Assembly (NCBI GenBank): GCA_025526935.1
Contig: JAHLKD010000054.1
Span: 1-64,000 of the forward strand
From: Cladochytrium replicatum
Taxonomy: Eukaryota > Chytridiomycota > Chytridiomycetes > Cladochytriales > Cladochytriaceae
Length of the DNA: 64,000 bases
Direction: 5' to 3'
The position numbers and the translations under genes were made by a program. Positions 47,301 to 59,117 of this stretch are shown one piece after another (within the stretch, counting starts at the first letter, position 1; every line of letters starts with the position of its first letter). The notes below the pieces were generated by a model. The model searched no databases, had not been told where the DNA came from, and saw nothing but the letters and a program-made list of their open reading frames with translations.

Positions 47301-50300
47301 AGCTGCCGCACGACCTTTCGACCTGGGAGGCGTGGGATCATGGGATGAAGGAGGCGTTTGAAGTTTGGAAGAAGCGAAACGCAGTTGTGAAGGAACACGA
47401 GATGATGGCGAAGACGATCGAGAGAAGTAAGGGAACTAGAGTTTTCAAGGAATTGACCGAACAGCCCGACTTCATCGCACAAGGGACACTGAAAGACTAT
47501 CAGGTATTTTGTCCCTATTTTATCCTTTCTCAATCTTACAAGTCAAATCTGTGATCCACAGCTCGATGGTTTGAAGTAAGTGCACGATTCGGAGGCTTAA
47601 GTAAGACAGTACTGATTCGTGGTCTAGCTGGCTACTTTACAACTGGTCGCGGGAAATTTCATGTGTGATCGCAGATGAAATGGGCTTAGGTAAGCTTATA
47701 ATTCTACCGTGCAAATGCAATAATACCAAGTCTTCATTCTCGCAGGGAAAACAGTTCAAGTTGGTATGATACTGCCTGATGATTATGTTTCCCGATTATT
47801 AACCTCAAAGCTTAGTCTCACTCATAGCTACACTGCAAAGAGTTCACAGCCGAATGCCTTTCCTGGTGGTCGCACCAAGTACTACTCTGGGCCACTGGTC
47901 TCGCGAGTTTAGTGTCTGGGCTCCGCATCTTCACGTTGCGCTGTACAACGGCAGTGCTGCCGCAAAGCGATTGATATTCGAGCATGAAATTGATGGCGGT
48001 CGATCGATTAAGTTGAAATGGGGTGGCGTTGCGGAGGAGCAGCGGCTTGCAAAGTGCCATGTTGTGCTTACTTCGTATGAGATCTTGATGGGCGAGGGAG
48101 CGGTGTTCAAAACCTTTCGGTTCGGTGCGCTTGTGTGCGATGAGGGACATCGGCTGAAGAATGATGCGACGAAGACGTTCACAATGATCAGGAAGAACAT
48201 TCGAGCAGATCACCGGGTAGTGATGACAGGTGAGTGAGTACAATGATCAAAGAATATGTGAGCTTAATGCGTTAAATTAAGGAACGCCCATTCAAAATCG
48301 GTTTGCTGAGTTGTTTTCTCTGATGAACTTTTTGGTATTGTGGTAATGTAGAGAAGTGAGAGATAGCATCTGACAATTTATTGCAGGAGCCCTCAAAGTT
48401 CAATGACCGCAAGAAGTGGGAAGCCCAATATGATAAGAAGTATCTGGAACACACTCTAACTGCTGATGACATTAAAGAACTTCATGAGGTACCTATCATT
48501 AAATGTCATCCCGTTCAGTCTAACGCGCAAAACAGCGACTCCGGCCACACTTCCTTCGGAGAACAAAATCCGTTGTTTTGAAAGACCTACCATCAAAGGT
48601 GACACTTCATTCGCTTCTTCTCAATGGATACTGATCCAATTATGCAGGTTGAGTGTCTCGTCCCCGTCTCTATGACCATCATGCAGCGCGAGCTCTACAA
48701 AGCTGTGTTTATGAAGAACATTGTCGCACTAAAAGTCATTGGACAGCTGAGCAATTCCGGATCAAAGTCAAAGTCGAATCTCCAAGTATCAAAATTGGCC
48801 AATATCATGATGGAGCTCCGCAAAATATGTGTCCACCCATTTTTGCTTCCGAACGTTGAGAAAGAATCCCAATCAGATCAGGAGACGAACGATCTTTTCA
48901 TCCAGTCAAGCCCAAAGCTACAATTGTTGAAGACAATGTGCAGGCAACTGAAAGCTGGAAATCACCGGGTTTTGATTTTCACACAGTTTAAAGATGGCCT
49001 TTCAGTTCTGGAAGATTTTATGGAAGTGGAGGGATATCAGTGTTGTCGAATGGTAGGTCGAATGTTCGGCTCCGGAGCTCTTCACCAATCATACTTTAAG
49101 GATGGCGACACTCCTATATCTGAAAGACAGGCAATGATCGATAAGTTTAACGCGGAAGGATCGGAGATATTTGCATTTTTGCTGACGACGCGAACGGGTG
49201 GAGTTGGCATTAATTTGATGACCGCTGACACCGTCATTATTTATGATGGTAAGCGAAAAATCCTCGAGTCTCATTGAGTATTGACGAAAATTTCTTATTT
49301 TTAGCTGATTGGAATCCTCAGCAAGGTATGTATTTGGCTGAGAACGTTCGCAAAATGCTTAAAACTCGAACAGATTTGCAGGCGATGGCCCGCGCACACC
49401 GCATCGGTCAGACTAAACCAGTTGCTGTCTACAAGCTCTTTACTAAGAACACGATCGAAGGTTACATATTTTACCAATGGAACACAGTAGTTTTAACACC
49501 TCAATTAGAAAAAATGATTGAAATCGGGAAGCGGAAGCTGATCATGGACCACGTCGTTGTCGAGTCGATGAATGACGAAGCCGAGAACAAGTCAGATTTG
49601 ACGTCAGTTCTGAAGTTTGCTGCAGAAAAGTTGTTCAACGAGGAAACTGGAGATGCAACTGAACCACGCATTATCTATGACGAGCCTTCGGTGAAAAAAC
49701 TCCTCGATCTGAGACAGGACACCAGTGGCGCTGATGGCGAGAAAGCGGTGGATGGTGCGAAGGAGAATGGTGCCGGATCATTCTCATTTGCCCGTGTATG
49801 GACCCTGGATGGATCATCTCCTATAGACAACACAGAGGCAGAGAAGTTGATGGAGGAGATCAATTTAGCCGCTGCTGCTGTTAGAGAGGAGCTGAATTCG
49901 GCCAACGATGAGGCAGATTTATTAGAAGTTTTGAAAAGAGTTGGCCCAGTGGAAGAGGACGACAGTGAGCTGCTTGTCGTCGCCGGGAAGAGACTCCGGA
50001 AACGTGCACCCATACAGTACGCTGAGAATCAGCGCCAACCAAAGAGGAAGAAGCTTGCGGATACGCCTGTTTCTGTATCTGAGTCCGCAATTCGCGACAG
50101 CCCAGGATCAGATTGGGAGGTTTCTCATGATCCGAATGAAGTGGTTGAAAGTAGTTCAGACGAAGTAAGTGTGGAGTCTGATCGGTCCCGCGAAGCCGAT
50201 GGAGTTCCCGCAACCAAAATGAAGCCCCAGCAGACGACAGCTCAACCTTTACAGTCAGCCCGGTCGGGGAACGGAGACAACCAATCTGTTGCAAACAACG

Positions 50301-51778
50301 TGGATGTCGAAACTAAAGTACAAGCAATCCTACCGTTGTGCTGGGTATGCTTCCAGCTGTATCATCGTCTCGATCGCTGCCCAAAACTTTGGGATCCGAG
50401 CGTGCGGGAGTCTCTCAAACAGCAACTACATGGTCTTCCACATAGCGTGAAGCGTACCAACCGACTCCATCTATTGGAATGCATCGACCGTATGCAAATC
50501 GATCGCGGAAATCCCATTCCTATCGTTGGGACGTTGAAAATTAGAAACCGGCCCGTAAGCGTGGCACTAGCTGCCGAATCTACCACAACAGCACGACCTG
50601 CGGCTCACACAGCCGAGAGCGCAATTAAACATAATCAGCGAATTGGGGCTGCTATCGGGAACCAAACAGCTGTCCCTCATCGACAACAGGAAACAGCTGC
50701 AGCCCCAATCAATCTCCTCGGCCGGCCAACGAAACACCTACGAAACGAACAATCAGCGTTACCAAATTCCTCTGGTTTTCAAGTGAACACAAGCTACCAA
50801 GGAACTACTGCAGCTCCAACTGACCGAATTGGCCGGCCACCGAAACAGCCTCAATTAGACGCTTTGCCGAATTCACCTAGTTTCCAATTGAAACCCCAAC
50901 CGAATGCAACGGGTATTCATTCCAACCAAAGCTCGGGTTTACCATACTCATCCGCTCTTCAAGTCAAAAACCAGGGAGCAGCACTACAATATATGTACCC
51001 TACCCAGCAAGCGATACCAGCTCCGTTGCCGCAAAACGTCCCAAGACAGACAACGCAGCAAACAACTCTTGTTAGACCAGTGGTCATGCAGGAACGATCC
51101 AGCGTAGATCCGTTGCAGCAAACTACCAGCACAGCAAACACAGCATCGACGATTCAGCATGCCCACTCTATCGGACCTGCCGGTCAGCAAGCTGGATTCA
51201 GACCATCTACGGTCCAAGATGCTCTGCCTGCAAGGCCTGCAATAGTTCCATCGAATGGTGTGCCTTCAGCCAAACCAGTTCGGCAAGCTAAACCGTCGTT
51301 GCAGCAAGCCCCCTTACATGTGCATGCCACACATTTTGGTCAGCAGCTGCCCGGTTCACAGCCTGCACCGGAACAATCCTCCCTAACGCCAATTGGACTT
51401 TTGCAGGACCCAAGCAATACCATAATGACTGCAGCAGCCCAGAGGTTATCTTCACGTACGGGACGGATGCATGACAATGCTGCTTACCAACTCATGCAGC
51501 AAATTAGCAATACGCCGCGCCGGCTTTCGCAACAGCAGTTACGACCGGTGGATCTTTCGCAGCAGACCAATCCGTTGCTCGGGACGATGTTTTTACCCGT
51601 CACAAATGATGCGCTGAGCAATGGACTTTTCTCTGTTTTGTCGAATCAGCCTGGTGTGCTCCCGTACCTAACCATTGCGCCAACAACCGTATCTCCAGGA
51701 GTAAGTCTCGGAGCATTCAATACCACTCAGAACCCTCAAAATGGTAGCGGAGGTGGAGAACAAAGGCCTCAACCATGA
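44361..51778 (+). CDS. CHD/Mi-2-like chromatin remodeling ATPase
   Basis: Fifteen exons (44361-44552, 44630-45289, 45344-47503, 47562-47575, 47628-47689, 47746-47763, 47816-48229, 48282-48334, 48387-48488, 48536-48598, 48648-49052, 49101-49248, 49305-49325, 49374-49460, 49509-51778) give 2,222 residues. Near the N-terminus a chromo-like segment (KVQYLCAFGSQEAYWINA) and a second weak one (VLYKVRWDDGSENW) occur. A Cys/His-rich PHD-type cluster follows (CSVCNRGK, CINCAITTHENC, CPVC, CDFCGEE, CERCGIGAHWTC, CVDC), then two further chromo-like segments (YYVKFVGLAYRHCRWV and VLVKWRELPHDLSTWE). The SNF2 ATPase has LKDYQLDGLNWL, DEMGLGKT, CDEGHRLKN, TGTPIQN, ARAHRIGQ and IEIGKRKLIMDH. A Gln/Pro-rich tail holds CWVCFQLYHRLDRCPKLW, a possible small zinc site. 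The order suggests a Mi-2/CHD3 or fission-yeast Mit1-like nuclear nucleosome remodeler, probably repressive. Confidence 0.88.
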
Positions 51779-52306
51779 GAGAGCATTGTCGCATTAATTT
51801 ATTTGGTGCTGCACTTCCATAATAGATTGGTACAAATTGGATTACACATTGATTATTGCGTCAAAATAGCTGTCATCCAAATATGTACATGCGAACAGCT
51901 TCGGAAGAATTGGAACCATTTCGAAAGATCCACTTTGACAATATAACCATCAACCCTGGTGGCATATGTGTACCAAATCGTAGAGCTGAGATACTCGTAG
52001 ATTACAAATATAGCAACGCTTCTGTCCAACACCAATTAGAACGCCCACCTTTCAGAATCGGTGTCCCGTTAACAAAAGTTACAGCAGCTGGCCTAATCAC
52101 AGTTTCGGTCGATCGCGTACCCAAAGCCGAGGAACTGGTGTGTTTTTGAGATTGAATGAAACAATGTCGTTTTAAAATGGTTATCATAATGTTAAAAGAT
52201 AAAACATGGGGATTTCAATATTATTTCACTCAACTCGCAGGGCTGCATTGCTCAACATAGATCACTTGGATTCGCTTGGAATAGTAGCCAGATTCGGGAT
52301 CACAAG
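51779..52306. other. Convergent intergenic region
   Basis: About 530 bases between the 3' ends of the CHD-like gene and the PQQ-repeat gene. No gene is recognised. Confidence 0.6.
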
Positions 52307-53938
52307 TCAAGGTCCCCCTCCACCACCACCGCGCGGCTTGATCGCGTCCAACACTCTTTCTTTGATGTCCTGTTTCGTCTGCTTGATGACCGTCGTGAAT
52401 GTGTTGCTTCGGTTGGTTTCGCCATTGCCAGTTTTGTAAGAGGAAATGATTGCAAATCCTCCATGGACAGCTTTGGACTTCCATTTCTAAATTTTTGATA
52501 TCAGTGCCAGTGAAGACTAAATAATTGTGAGTTCATGAACGCACCAGGAACCCGGCGTTAGCATCAACGCAATGAACCGCTCCACCCCCAGCCAGATACA
52601 CTCGTCCCTCGCCGTCCGCAAGGAGATGCGCAGGACGGAGAATTCGTTGGAAGAAGCTCGGTTCATACGTCCAGAGTGTTTCTCCGTTTGTGACACGAAC
52701 GGCGAGCAGCCTCCCGTTTACAGCAACGAACACCCTATCCAACCACGGCAATGAGGCCGCGCTACTGCTTGACCCAGATGGACCAGCATCGTACGCAGGA
52801 AGACCCTCGTTCCCCGCCGCTTCGTCATAGGCACCGGGCGCCGTCACGCCACTTCCGACAAGAAGACCCACGCTTCCGATCCCAACGCCGCGGAGAGCGT
52901 TTTGCCACAGTGTTTGTCCATCCGACAGGTTCACACGACGGATTGCGGAGCCTGCACCGACGATCGCGGTGTTGCTTACAGGGAGCAGGATCGTGTCGGT
53001 CTCACCGGCTCCGAAACCGCGGAGAGAGATGTCCGCTTTCGCTCCTTGGGTGACCGCGACGGGTGAACCATCGACTTTGGAGAGCCGTGTGATGTAGCCG
53101 CTTGCACCCACAAAAAGGCAATCGTAGAGAGGTGACTTGCCGTCAATATCGTATCCAGAACTTGAGGTTGGATCGAAGCGAGCTGGACGAGACAACTGAC
53201 TTGATCGCGTGGTCGCCAGATTGTGATACCCTTGACTGATCGGTAGGACTGTGCACCAAAGCTATTGATTCCCATCAGGTTAGACAGAGACCCGCGTGAT
53301 ATCGAGTACTTGTACCTCATGTCCATTGCGAGCGTCCAACGCCCATATCCTCCTGTTTCCTGAAAAGTATAAAACACCGTCCTCGATCAGCAGCGCCGGC
53401 AGTGACGACGATGCGGTGTCGGAAGTGATTGCTACCCGTCCTCCCGACAATGCAGCGGCGGCCACAGTAGCTGCGGTCGATGAGAGCCACGGAGTTTTGA
53501 ATTCCCATAGATCAGCACCGTCGTCCAATCGCATTGCCCTCACCCTTCCGTTCACCGCAGCGTAGACATAGGAGTCCAGAACCGAAGTCGGTGATATAGA
53601 TGGTGCAGCAGAAGGCGAGGGCTCCAGCGCGAGAACGGAGTAGCCTGATCCGATTCCATGTGCATTCCCCCACTTCTTTACCCCCGTTTCAGCTAACAAG
53701 AAGAGACATCGAATTGAGCTGATAGGTGTTCTCTTTCTATATTACCGGAAATACAGATGAGAACAGGACCCGCTCCGACCAGCAGTGACCGTGTCGGTGG
53801 ATGCGGCTGGAGAAGTGCTATTGGGCCAGTGTTTGAAAACGAAGTGCTCCAGATGATCTTCCCTGATGATTTCTCCAGTGCACAGACTGTACTATCTCCG
53901 GCGACAAACAGGTAAGAATCGTGCACAATTCCAGGCAT
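52307..53938 (-). CDS. PQQ-repeat beta-propeller protein
   Basis: Four exons, 53746-53938, 53316-53692, 52545-53261 and 52307-52486, give 488 residues. A longer frame starting at 54091 would add 51 residues, but the ATG at 53938 begins directly at the first blade. At least six PQQ-like blades are visible, each with a V/I-x-A-x3-x-G-x-L/I-W ending: VCALEKSSGKIIW, VRAMRLDDGADLWEF, RIWALDARNGHE, IRRVNLSDGQTLWQN, LLAVRVTNGETLWTYE and VHCVDANAGFL. Such propellers are protein-binding scaffolds or, in bacteria, quinone-dependent dehydrogenases and BamB. No dehydrogenase active-site features or signal peptide are evident, so a scaffold role is more likely. The C-terminal tail is Lys-rich and ends in a Gly run. 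The donor at 53315 was chosen (CATGAG before GTACAAG) because it keeps the blade register. Confidence 0.75.
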
Positions 53939-54769
53939 TTTCGTACAAAAAAATCTAGGGGCTAGTTGCCACAGATCCGTTTGAATTTTTATCGAGCGAG
54001 CGGTGGAGCTTTTCCGCCCGCATCGAAAGGCACAGGTCAGTTTTCTCACGGTGGAGTAGTGGTTGAGGTTGACAGGGCTGACATTTGACATCTCGTCGAC
54101 CGGAAATTTTAATTTTATGAAAGCTACTTTATGGTGTGAAGTGTTGCCGATAGATCACCGTTGCTAATGGATGGATTATCACGATTCAAGAAGACGAGTG
54201 TGCTGAGGAGGTCACCAGTGTTGTCTTGTATTGGTTGCAGTCAACGCCCTCGAAAGTTTGTCCCAAAGAGCCTGGTCCAACTCCAAACAGAGGCTTTTGA
54301 AACAGAGCTTGAACAGGGACAAATCTCCCAAACAGAGTACGTTCTGGCCATCGCTGAAGGCGCATGGCGAACTTACGTGAGCATGGTGAGTGGCGCAAGA
54401 GCGTCGGTTGAGAGACTGCCAATTCTGCACTGCAAACGTTGCTGCTGCAGCGGCGGCAGTAGTTGCAGCCAACACGGCCATTCCGATGTCCACGTCACCG
54501 TCGAATTCCAGATGTGAAATTGTTGACGTGTCGAACAGTGGCGAACAGCAAATTAGCCGTTCGAAAATGCACCACACGGAGAGCCTAAATTTCGATTGGC
54601 CAGAATTTTGTCTTTGTTTGGGAAACAGAGGAAGTCGGACCACGCTCAAAGCAAATCTGAAGTGAACTGGCACTGTCCATTAATTACTTCCCAATATGGT
54701 TCTATATCACCCACGAATACGCAAGCGATAAACTTCCCATGATCAATCCACTTTCCCACGCCTTTCACA
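53939..54769. other. Intergenic region with unassigned ORFs on both strands
   Basis: About 830 bases. A plus ORF at 54161-54517 has a segment with coding character (FVPKSLVQLQTEAFETELEQ) ending in GTGAGT. A minus ORF at 54212-54673 has an Ala-rich hydrophobic stretch ending in GTAAGT near 54375. The two donors overlap, and only one strand, if either, can be a gene. I could not build an exon chain for either. Confidence 0.4.
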
Positions 54770-56851
54770 ATGCTTCTCCCGTCTCTCCTTTGTGTTTCGG
54801 CGGCAACGGCCGTCGCGGCTCTGCCTGGTCTGCTGTTCCAGCACGGGACCGGCGACGTTCTGGCATCTCAGGAATCCAATGCATTCCGCGAATCTCAACT
54901 GCCGCTGTCCATTGCCCATCGCCCGCCTGCTGCCAGTCTCTCGGTTGCGCAGTCTACTGAATGGACCACGTACTCGCTCGACAAGGTGAAAGGCTACAAG
55001 TTGCGCTTGCGTCGATCCGAAGCCGTCCGCGATCTGTGCGACCCAACGGTAGCTTCGGTATGTACACATATACATGTATGGTGGGCATGGATCGAATGAT
55101 GTGAATCGATCACACTGTACGTAGGTTGCGGGTTACTTTGACATTGGGGACGACAAGCATCTTTTCTTCTGGATGTTCGAGTCCCGGTCTTCACCTTCGA
55201 CCGATCCACTTTTGCTCTGGACCAATGGCGGTCCAGGTATGATGAGACCTGCATTTCAATCAAAATCCAGTTTTTAAACATCGCCTCGTTTGAAAAAAAA
55301 GGATGTGCGTCTACAGCGACTGGTCTTCTAATGGAGCTTGGTCCATGCAGAGTCGCCGAAGGCGGAAACTCGACAGTCTTCAACAAGTACGGCTGGAACA
55401 ACTACGCAAACATTATCTTCATCGATCATGTATTTCACCCGGGATAGTCTGAATCCTTCGTTCGCTCACATTCTCCCCCTCTTCGCAGCCCGCAAACGTG
55501 GGTTGGTCCTACTCCGACAATGAAAAGACCGTTCCCAAAACATCCGAGCAGGATGCACAGGATCTATACATTTTCTTCCAAATCTTGTACCAGGTTGTTC
55601 CCGAGCTCCAACTGCTCGATTTCCACATTTCGGGCGAATCCTGTAAGTCTGAGATAATTTCATTGAACTCCTTCTTACTCCCCGTCATGTTTGCTCCATT
55701 AAGATGCCGGTCACTACATTCCCAACTTCGCTAATGAAGTCGTCTCTCAAAACGACCAGATCGATGATCCAGAGGAAGACTGGCGCGTTTACATTCCCTT
55801 GAAGTCTGTCCTTATTGTATGAAGGAACGATTCAATTTATTCGTACTTTTTCTCACGTCATTTTTAGGGAAACGGAATCACAGACGCTCTAATTCAACTC
55901 CGTGAAATCCCAACCTTCGCCGAAGAGGTAAGCTTATCCCCCTCGTAATCATGTTCAACCTGAAACCTTTCTACAAGAACGGCTACGTCACCCCACTCTA
56001 TGACCCCGAGCTCATCGCCCGCATGCGTCGCCTCTACCCATCCTGCGAGCTTGCCATCAAAGCCTGCTACGCCTTCCCGACTTCGTTTATCTGCGCTCCT
56101 GCGACTCAGTACTGTCGCTGGACGCTCTGGGGCAACGACGGCAACCAGGCTGCGTTGAACGGTCGGAACCGCTACGACGTCCGCAAGAAGTGCGACGAGA
56201 CGAACCCTCTGTGCTATGATATCTTGAACGACGTCACGGCGTTCATGAACAATGGGGAGGTCAAGGAGGCGCTTGGAGTCGTCGAGAAAAAGTTTGAGAC
56301 GTGCTCGGGTGACGTTGGAGTGCGGTTTACGGGTGCTGGTGATTGTAAGTCTGTTGAACAATGGATTTTGGTGGGATGCGCGAGATTAAGTTTGTTTGTC
56401 TATTTAGACTCGAGGCCCGCACAGGGCTACGTGAAAAACATTCTCGAGAAGGGAATCCGAGTGCGTGATTGTTTTCCCTTCCATTTTTTTTCAGTACTAA
56501 TGCGTCCCCTGTCCTCAGGTACTGATCTATGTCGGAGATGCTGACAGGTAGAAAAAATTACATTGAAGCGACTTTTTCTCACTTTATACAACCGTTTGCG
56601 CTCACAGCGCGTGCGATTGGGTAGGTAACCTCGCATGGACCAAGGAGCTCAAGTGGTCGGGCCAGCAAGGCTACAACGACGCCGACGAGCTTTCCTGGGT
56701 CATCCACGGCCGTATTGCGGGCACAGTGCGCTCGTACGAGAACCTGACGTTCCTCCGTATCTTTGAGGCTGGACACATGGTTCCGTACGACCAGGATGAA
56801 GCTGCGGACGAGATGGTCCGTGCTTGGCTTGAAGGGTCTCAGCTTGTTTAG
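54770..56851 (+). CDS. Secreted serine carboxypeptidase (S10), copy 1
   Basis: Ten exons (54770-55057, 55125-55236, 55302-55429, 55489-55642, 55704-55816, 55868-55927, 55978-56344, 56408-56460, 56519-56547, 56608-56851) give 515 residues. A signal peptide ([19 protein letters not shown]) opens the protein. The S10 landmarks are [36 protein letters not shown], the catalytic Ser in GESYAGHY (split by an intron after the T of TAT), [14 protein letters not shown] with the catalytic Asp, and [11 protein letters not shown] with the catalytic His. Several Cys residues suit the family's disulfides. The enzyme removes C-terminal residues from peptides at acidic pH in vacuole or outside the cell. It is complete and convergent with a close paralog 2.3 kb away. 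Confidence 0.92.
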
Positions 56852-57676
56852 AGACCAAGAGACATTAAGCCTTTATTTCAAATTGTTTATGCAGCTGATG
56901 TTGGGAGACTGATGCGTGAATGAATTTTTGCAATTGCGTCGAGGACGGTGTGGTTCTTTTGTGCTATGAAGTTTTTTGCCGATGAAGCTCAAATACATTA
57001 AGGAATTGCTTCAATCTGAATGTCGAAAAACACCGTTGAACAGAGCGGGCTGCTTCCAGACTCTGCCTTGGTCCCAACCGCATCCACTCCCACACCACTC
57101 CGGCCATCACCTCGACTCAGTCTCCATTAAGAAAACCATTTCTTTGAGGACGTTATAAATTCAACGTCGAGAAAGTCAGCCAAGCTTCTCCACTTCCTCG
57201 AGTTGCCCGCTGAGTACTGAGTAGCCACTTCACGTATGTTGTCCCTATGGGACGATTGCTCAAATTGTTGCGAAAGTGGAATCATCACCTTGGCTGACCC
57301 GTTTCTAAACATATAACATGAGCAGTTTATGCATCTATGACAACGTTTTAAACGTTGTCAAGTCAATGTATGCAATGTTGACAAGCCTATGTAGACACCG
57401 TTGTCAAGTCTATGTACACAATGTTGACTAAGCCTATGAAGACAAGGTTGTCAATGTTGTCAAGTCTATGTATGCACTGTTGACAAGTCCATGGATACAA
57501 CTTTGTAATGTCTATGTGGAGTAGTAGACAACGCTGTCATGTTTCTGGACAGTACGAGCCATACATGATGGACACCACTTGTAACTTGAAAAGTCAGGTT
57601 ATGTGCTCTTCTGTGTTTGGATTATCGTGGAACTGTGTTCTGCTTCCAAATGTGGCAATGGTAGACGGCTGGTCAC
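56852..57676. other. Intergenic region with minisatellite
   Basis: About 820 bases after carboxypeptidase copy 1. The second half is occupied by the repeat block at 57338-57500, listed separately. No gene is seen. Confidence 0.55.
57338..57500. repeat. Minisatellite headed by an 11-bp-arm palindrome
   Basis: The block opens with TGACAACGTTT, one T, and AAACGTTGTCA (57338-57360), a perfect inverted repeat. Irregular units of about 23-32 bp follow, each with (A)(T/C)GTTG(T/A)CAAG(T/C)C(T/A)ATG and ending in (T/A)ACA or GACA. At least six units can be counted, diverged from one another. Confidence 0.75.
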
Positions 57677-58560
57677 TTGTATATGCCCCTTGAGGAAATG
57701 GATTCCGCTTCCTGTACACCTTCATCTATATCAACCACGACCATGGGGACCACAGAAGCAGAAGATACCATTGCAGATCACCTTCTGGTCGTGGCTATCG
57801 CGTGCGCTGAGACTCTCATGATTATGCAGCAACAGTACGGCTCTATTCATTTGCATCATTATCTTACATCGGATTGTCTCATCAATTCGCTGGAGAGTTT
57901 GTGGTGCACTCTTTATTGTACAGTAAGTAATGAAAATCTAATCAAGTCAATTGGACTGCCTGGACACGCTTTCAACACTCTTCTGGCGGTGTTTGATCTG
58001 CACTACAATTTGTGAAAAGCGGGAGGGGAAACCAGGGCGCCATATTTGGTTTGAAGACAAATATGCAATCCTCGCATGTCTTCTACACTTCTACTTCTCC
58101 GAGAGCGAAACTAAGATGCTCCAGCTGATGTTTGGTATATCGCCCACTACGTTTTTGCAAACCATCCAAACGATGCCTCTTTCGAGCCTTTCGAGCCTTG
58201 CTTGATCTCCTTGCTGCAGCAGTTTCGTGGCTACCTCACAAACAACAGAGGGAATGGGAGGGAGGAGAACGTATGGGCGGGCTCTTGGAATGAAACCAAA
58301 ATGAGTTGAGCTTTATTCCACCATATACTGGATGTACACGATGCCAAAAACAACCCAAACGGAAGGACTTTGCCAGGATATGCCGTTGCTGCCAATACAG
58401 CCTTTCTGGTGATTGATATGTGTTCTGGAGTGAGAACGCTATTATTCGGCAGTTCAATTACAGGGTTCAGACAACAGGAATCAACCAGATACGTTCCGTG
58501 TTCATGGGCTAACTTTTCTGGGACACAATATTCGGCCATATTGGTTAATATTTGTTTTCA
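57677..58560 (+). pseudogene. PIF/Harbinger-like transposase relict
   Basis: Open pieces resemble the N-terminal part of DDE_Tnp_4 (Harbinger) transposases of fungi: IKSIGLPGHAFNTLLAVF, then after a frame change KREGKPGRHIWFEDKYAI, followed by LACLLHFYFSESETKML and MFGISPTTFLQTIQTM, which match the typical loss of residues around the helix-turn-helix. A later plus-strand frame near 58320-58560 (GYAVAANTAFLVIDM) recalls the region around the catalytic core but is weak. The first shift is near 58005-58015 and stops are frequent further on. No terminal inverted repeats were assigned. A relict is likely; the family assignment is by pattern only. Confidence 0.5.
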
Positions 58561-58671
58561 TGTCGTACATGTCGACAACATTAGGGTTTACAAAGTGATA
58601 TTATGGCGAATTCAACCGAGAGTGTCATCAACGTTAGCGAACCGACACTTCAATAAATGCTACTGTGAACA

Positions 58672-58694
58672 GACATCAACGTTGAGTTGATGTC
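58672..58694. repeat. Hairpin, 9-bp arms
   Basis: GACATCAAC, five bases GTTGA, then GTTGATGTC form a perfect 9-bp inverted repeat. CATCAACGTT and GTCAACGTT recur nearby at 58626 and 58702. Confidence 0.85.
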
Positions 58695-58800
58695 CAGATA
58701 CGTCAACGTTGAGGGGTTTTTGGAACCAGAGAGCCTAATCACGTTTCACGCTAGACACATGACCTCATGAAAACTAATATAGGTATCTTATTGGAACGGG

Positions 58801-58839
58801 TCCAAAACTCAAATTTGATATCAAATCTGAGTTTTGGAA
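58801..58839. repeat. Near-perfect 39-bp palindrome centred on GATATC
   Basis: The left half TCCAAAACTCAAATTTGA and right half TCAAATCTGAGTTTTGGA are inverted copies with one mismatched pair, meeting near TATC. The flanks GGAACGGG and AACCATTCC extend the symmetry weakly. It could be the end of a small inverted-repeat element. Confidence 0.85.
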
Positions 58840-59117
58840 CCATTCCATTCTCCCTTCTTGTTGGAACACTTGTTGAAAGGCCGTTTAACGCACAACATTC
58901 AAGCACAGGTTCTCTAGCCAATAATCCCGGTGTTTGGATCATACCATGCTTGTTTAGGGACTTCAAAATCGTTGGGGAGAATACCAGCGAGGATGTGGTA
59001 AATCAATCAGTTTATTAAGAATGAATGGCGGGTAAGGGAAAGCTCGTATTGATAAAGAAGCTTGACGAAACATTGCACAGGGCTAACCTGGGTCACACAA
59101 TAAAAAACCTTTGGGCT

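Larger units (their letters stand above)
58561..59117. other. Intergenic region with palindromes
   Basis: About 560 bases before the 3' end of carboxypeptidase copy 2. Apart from the two inverted repeats listed next, nothing is recognised. Confidence 0.55.
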
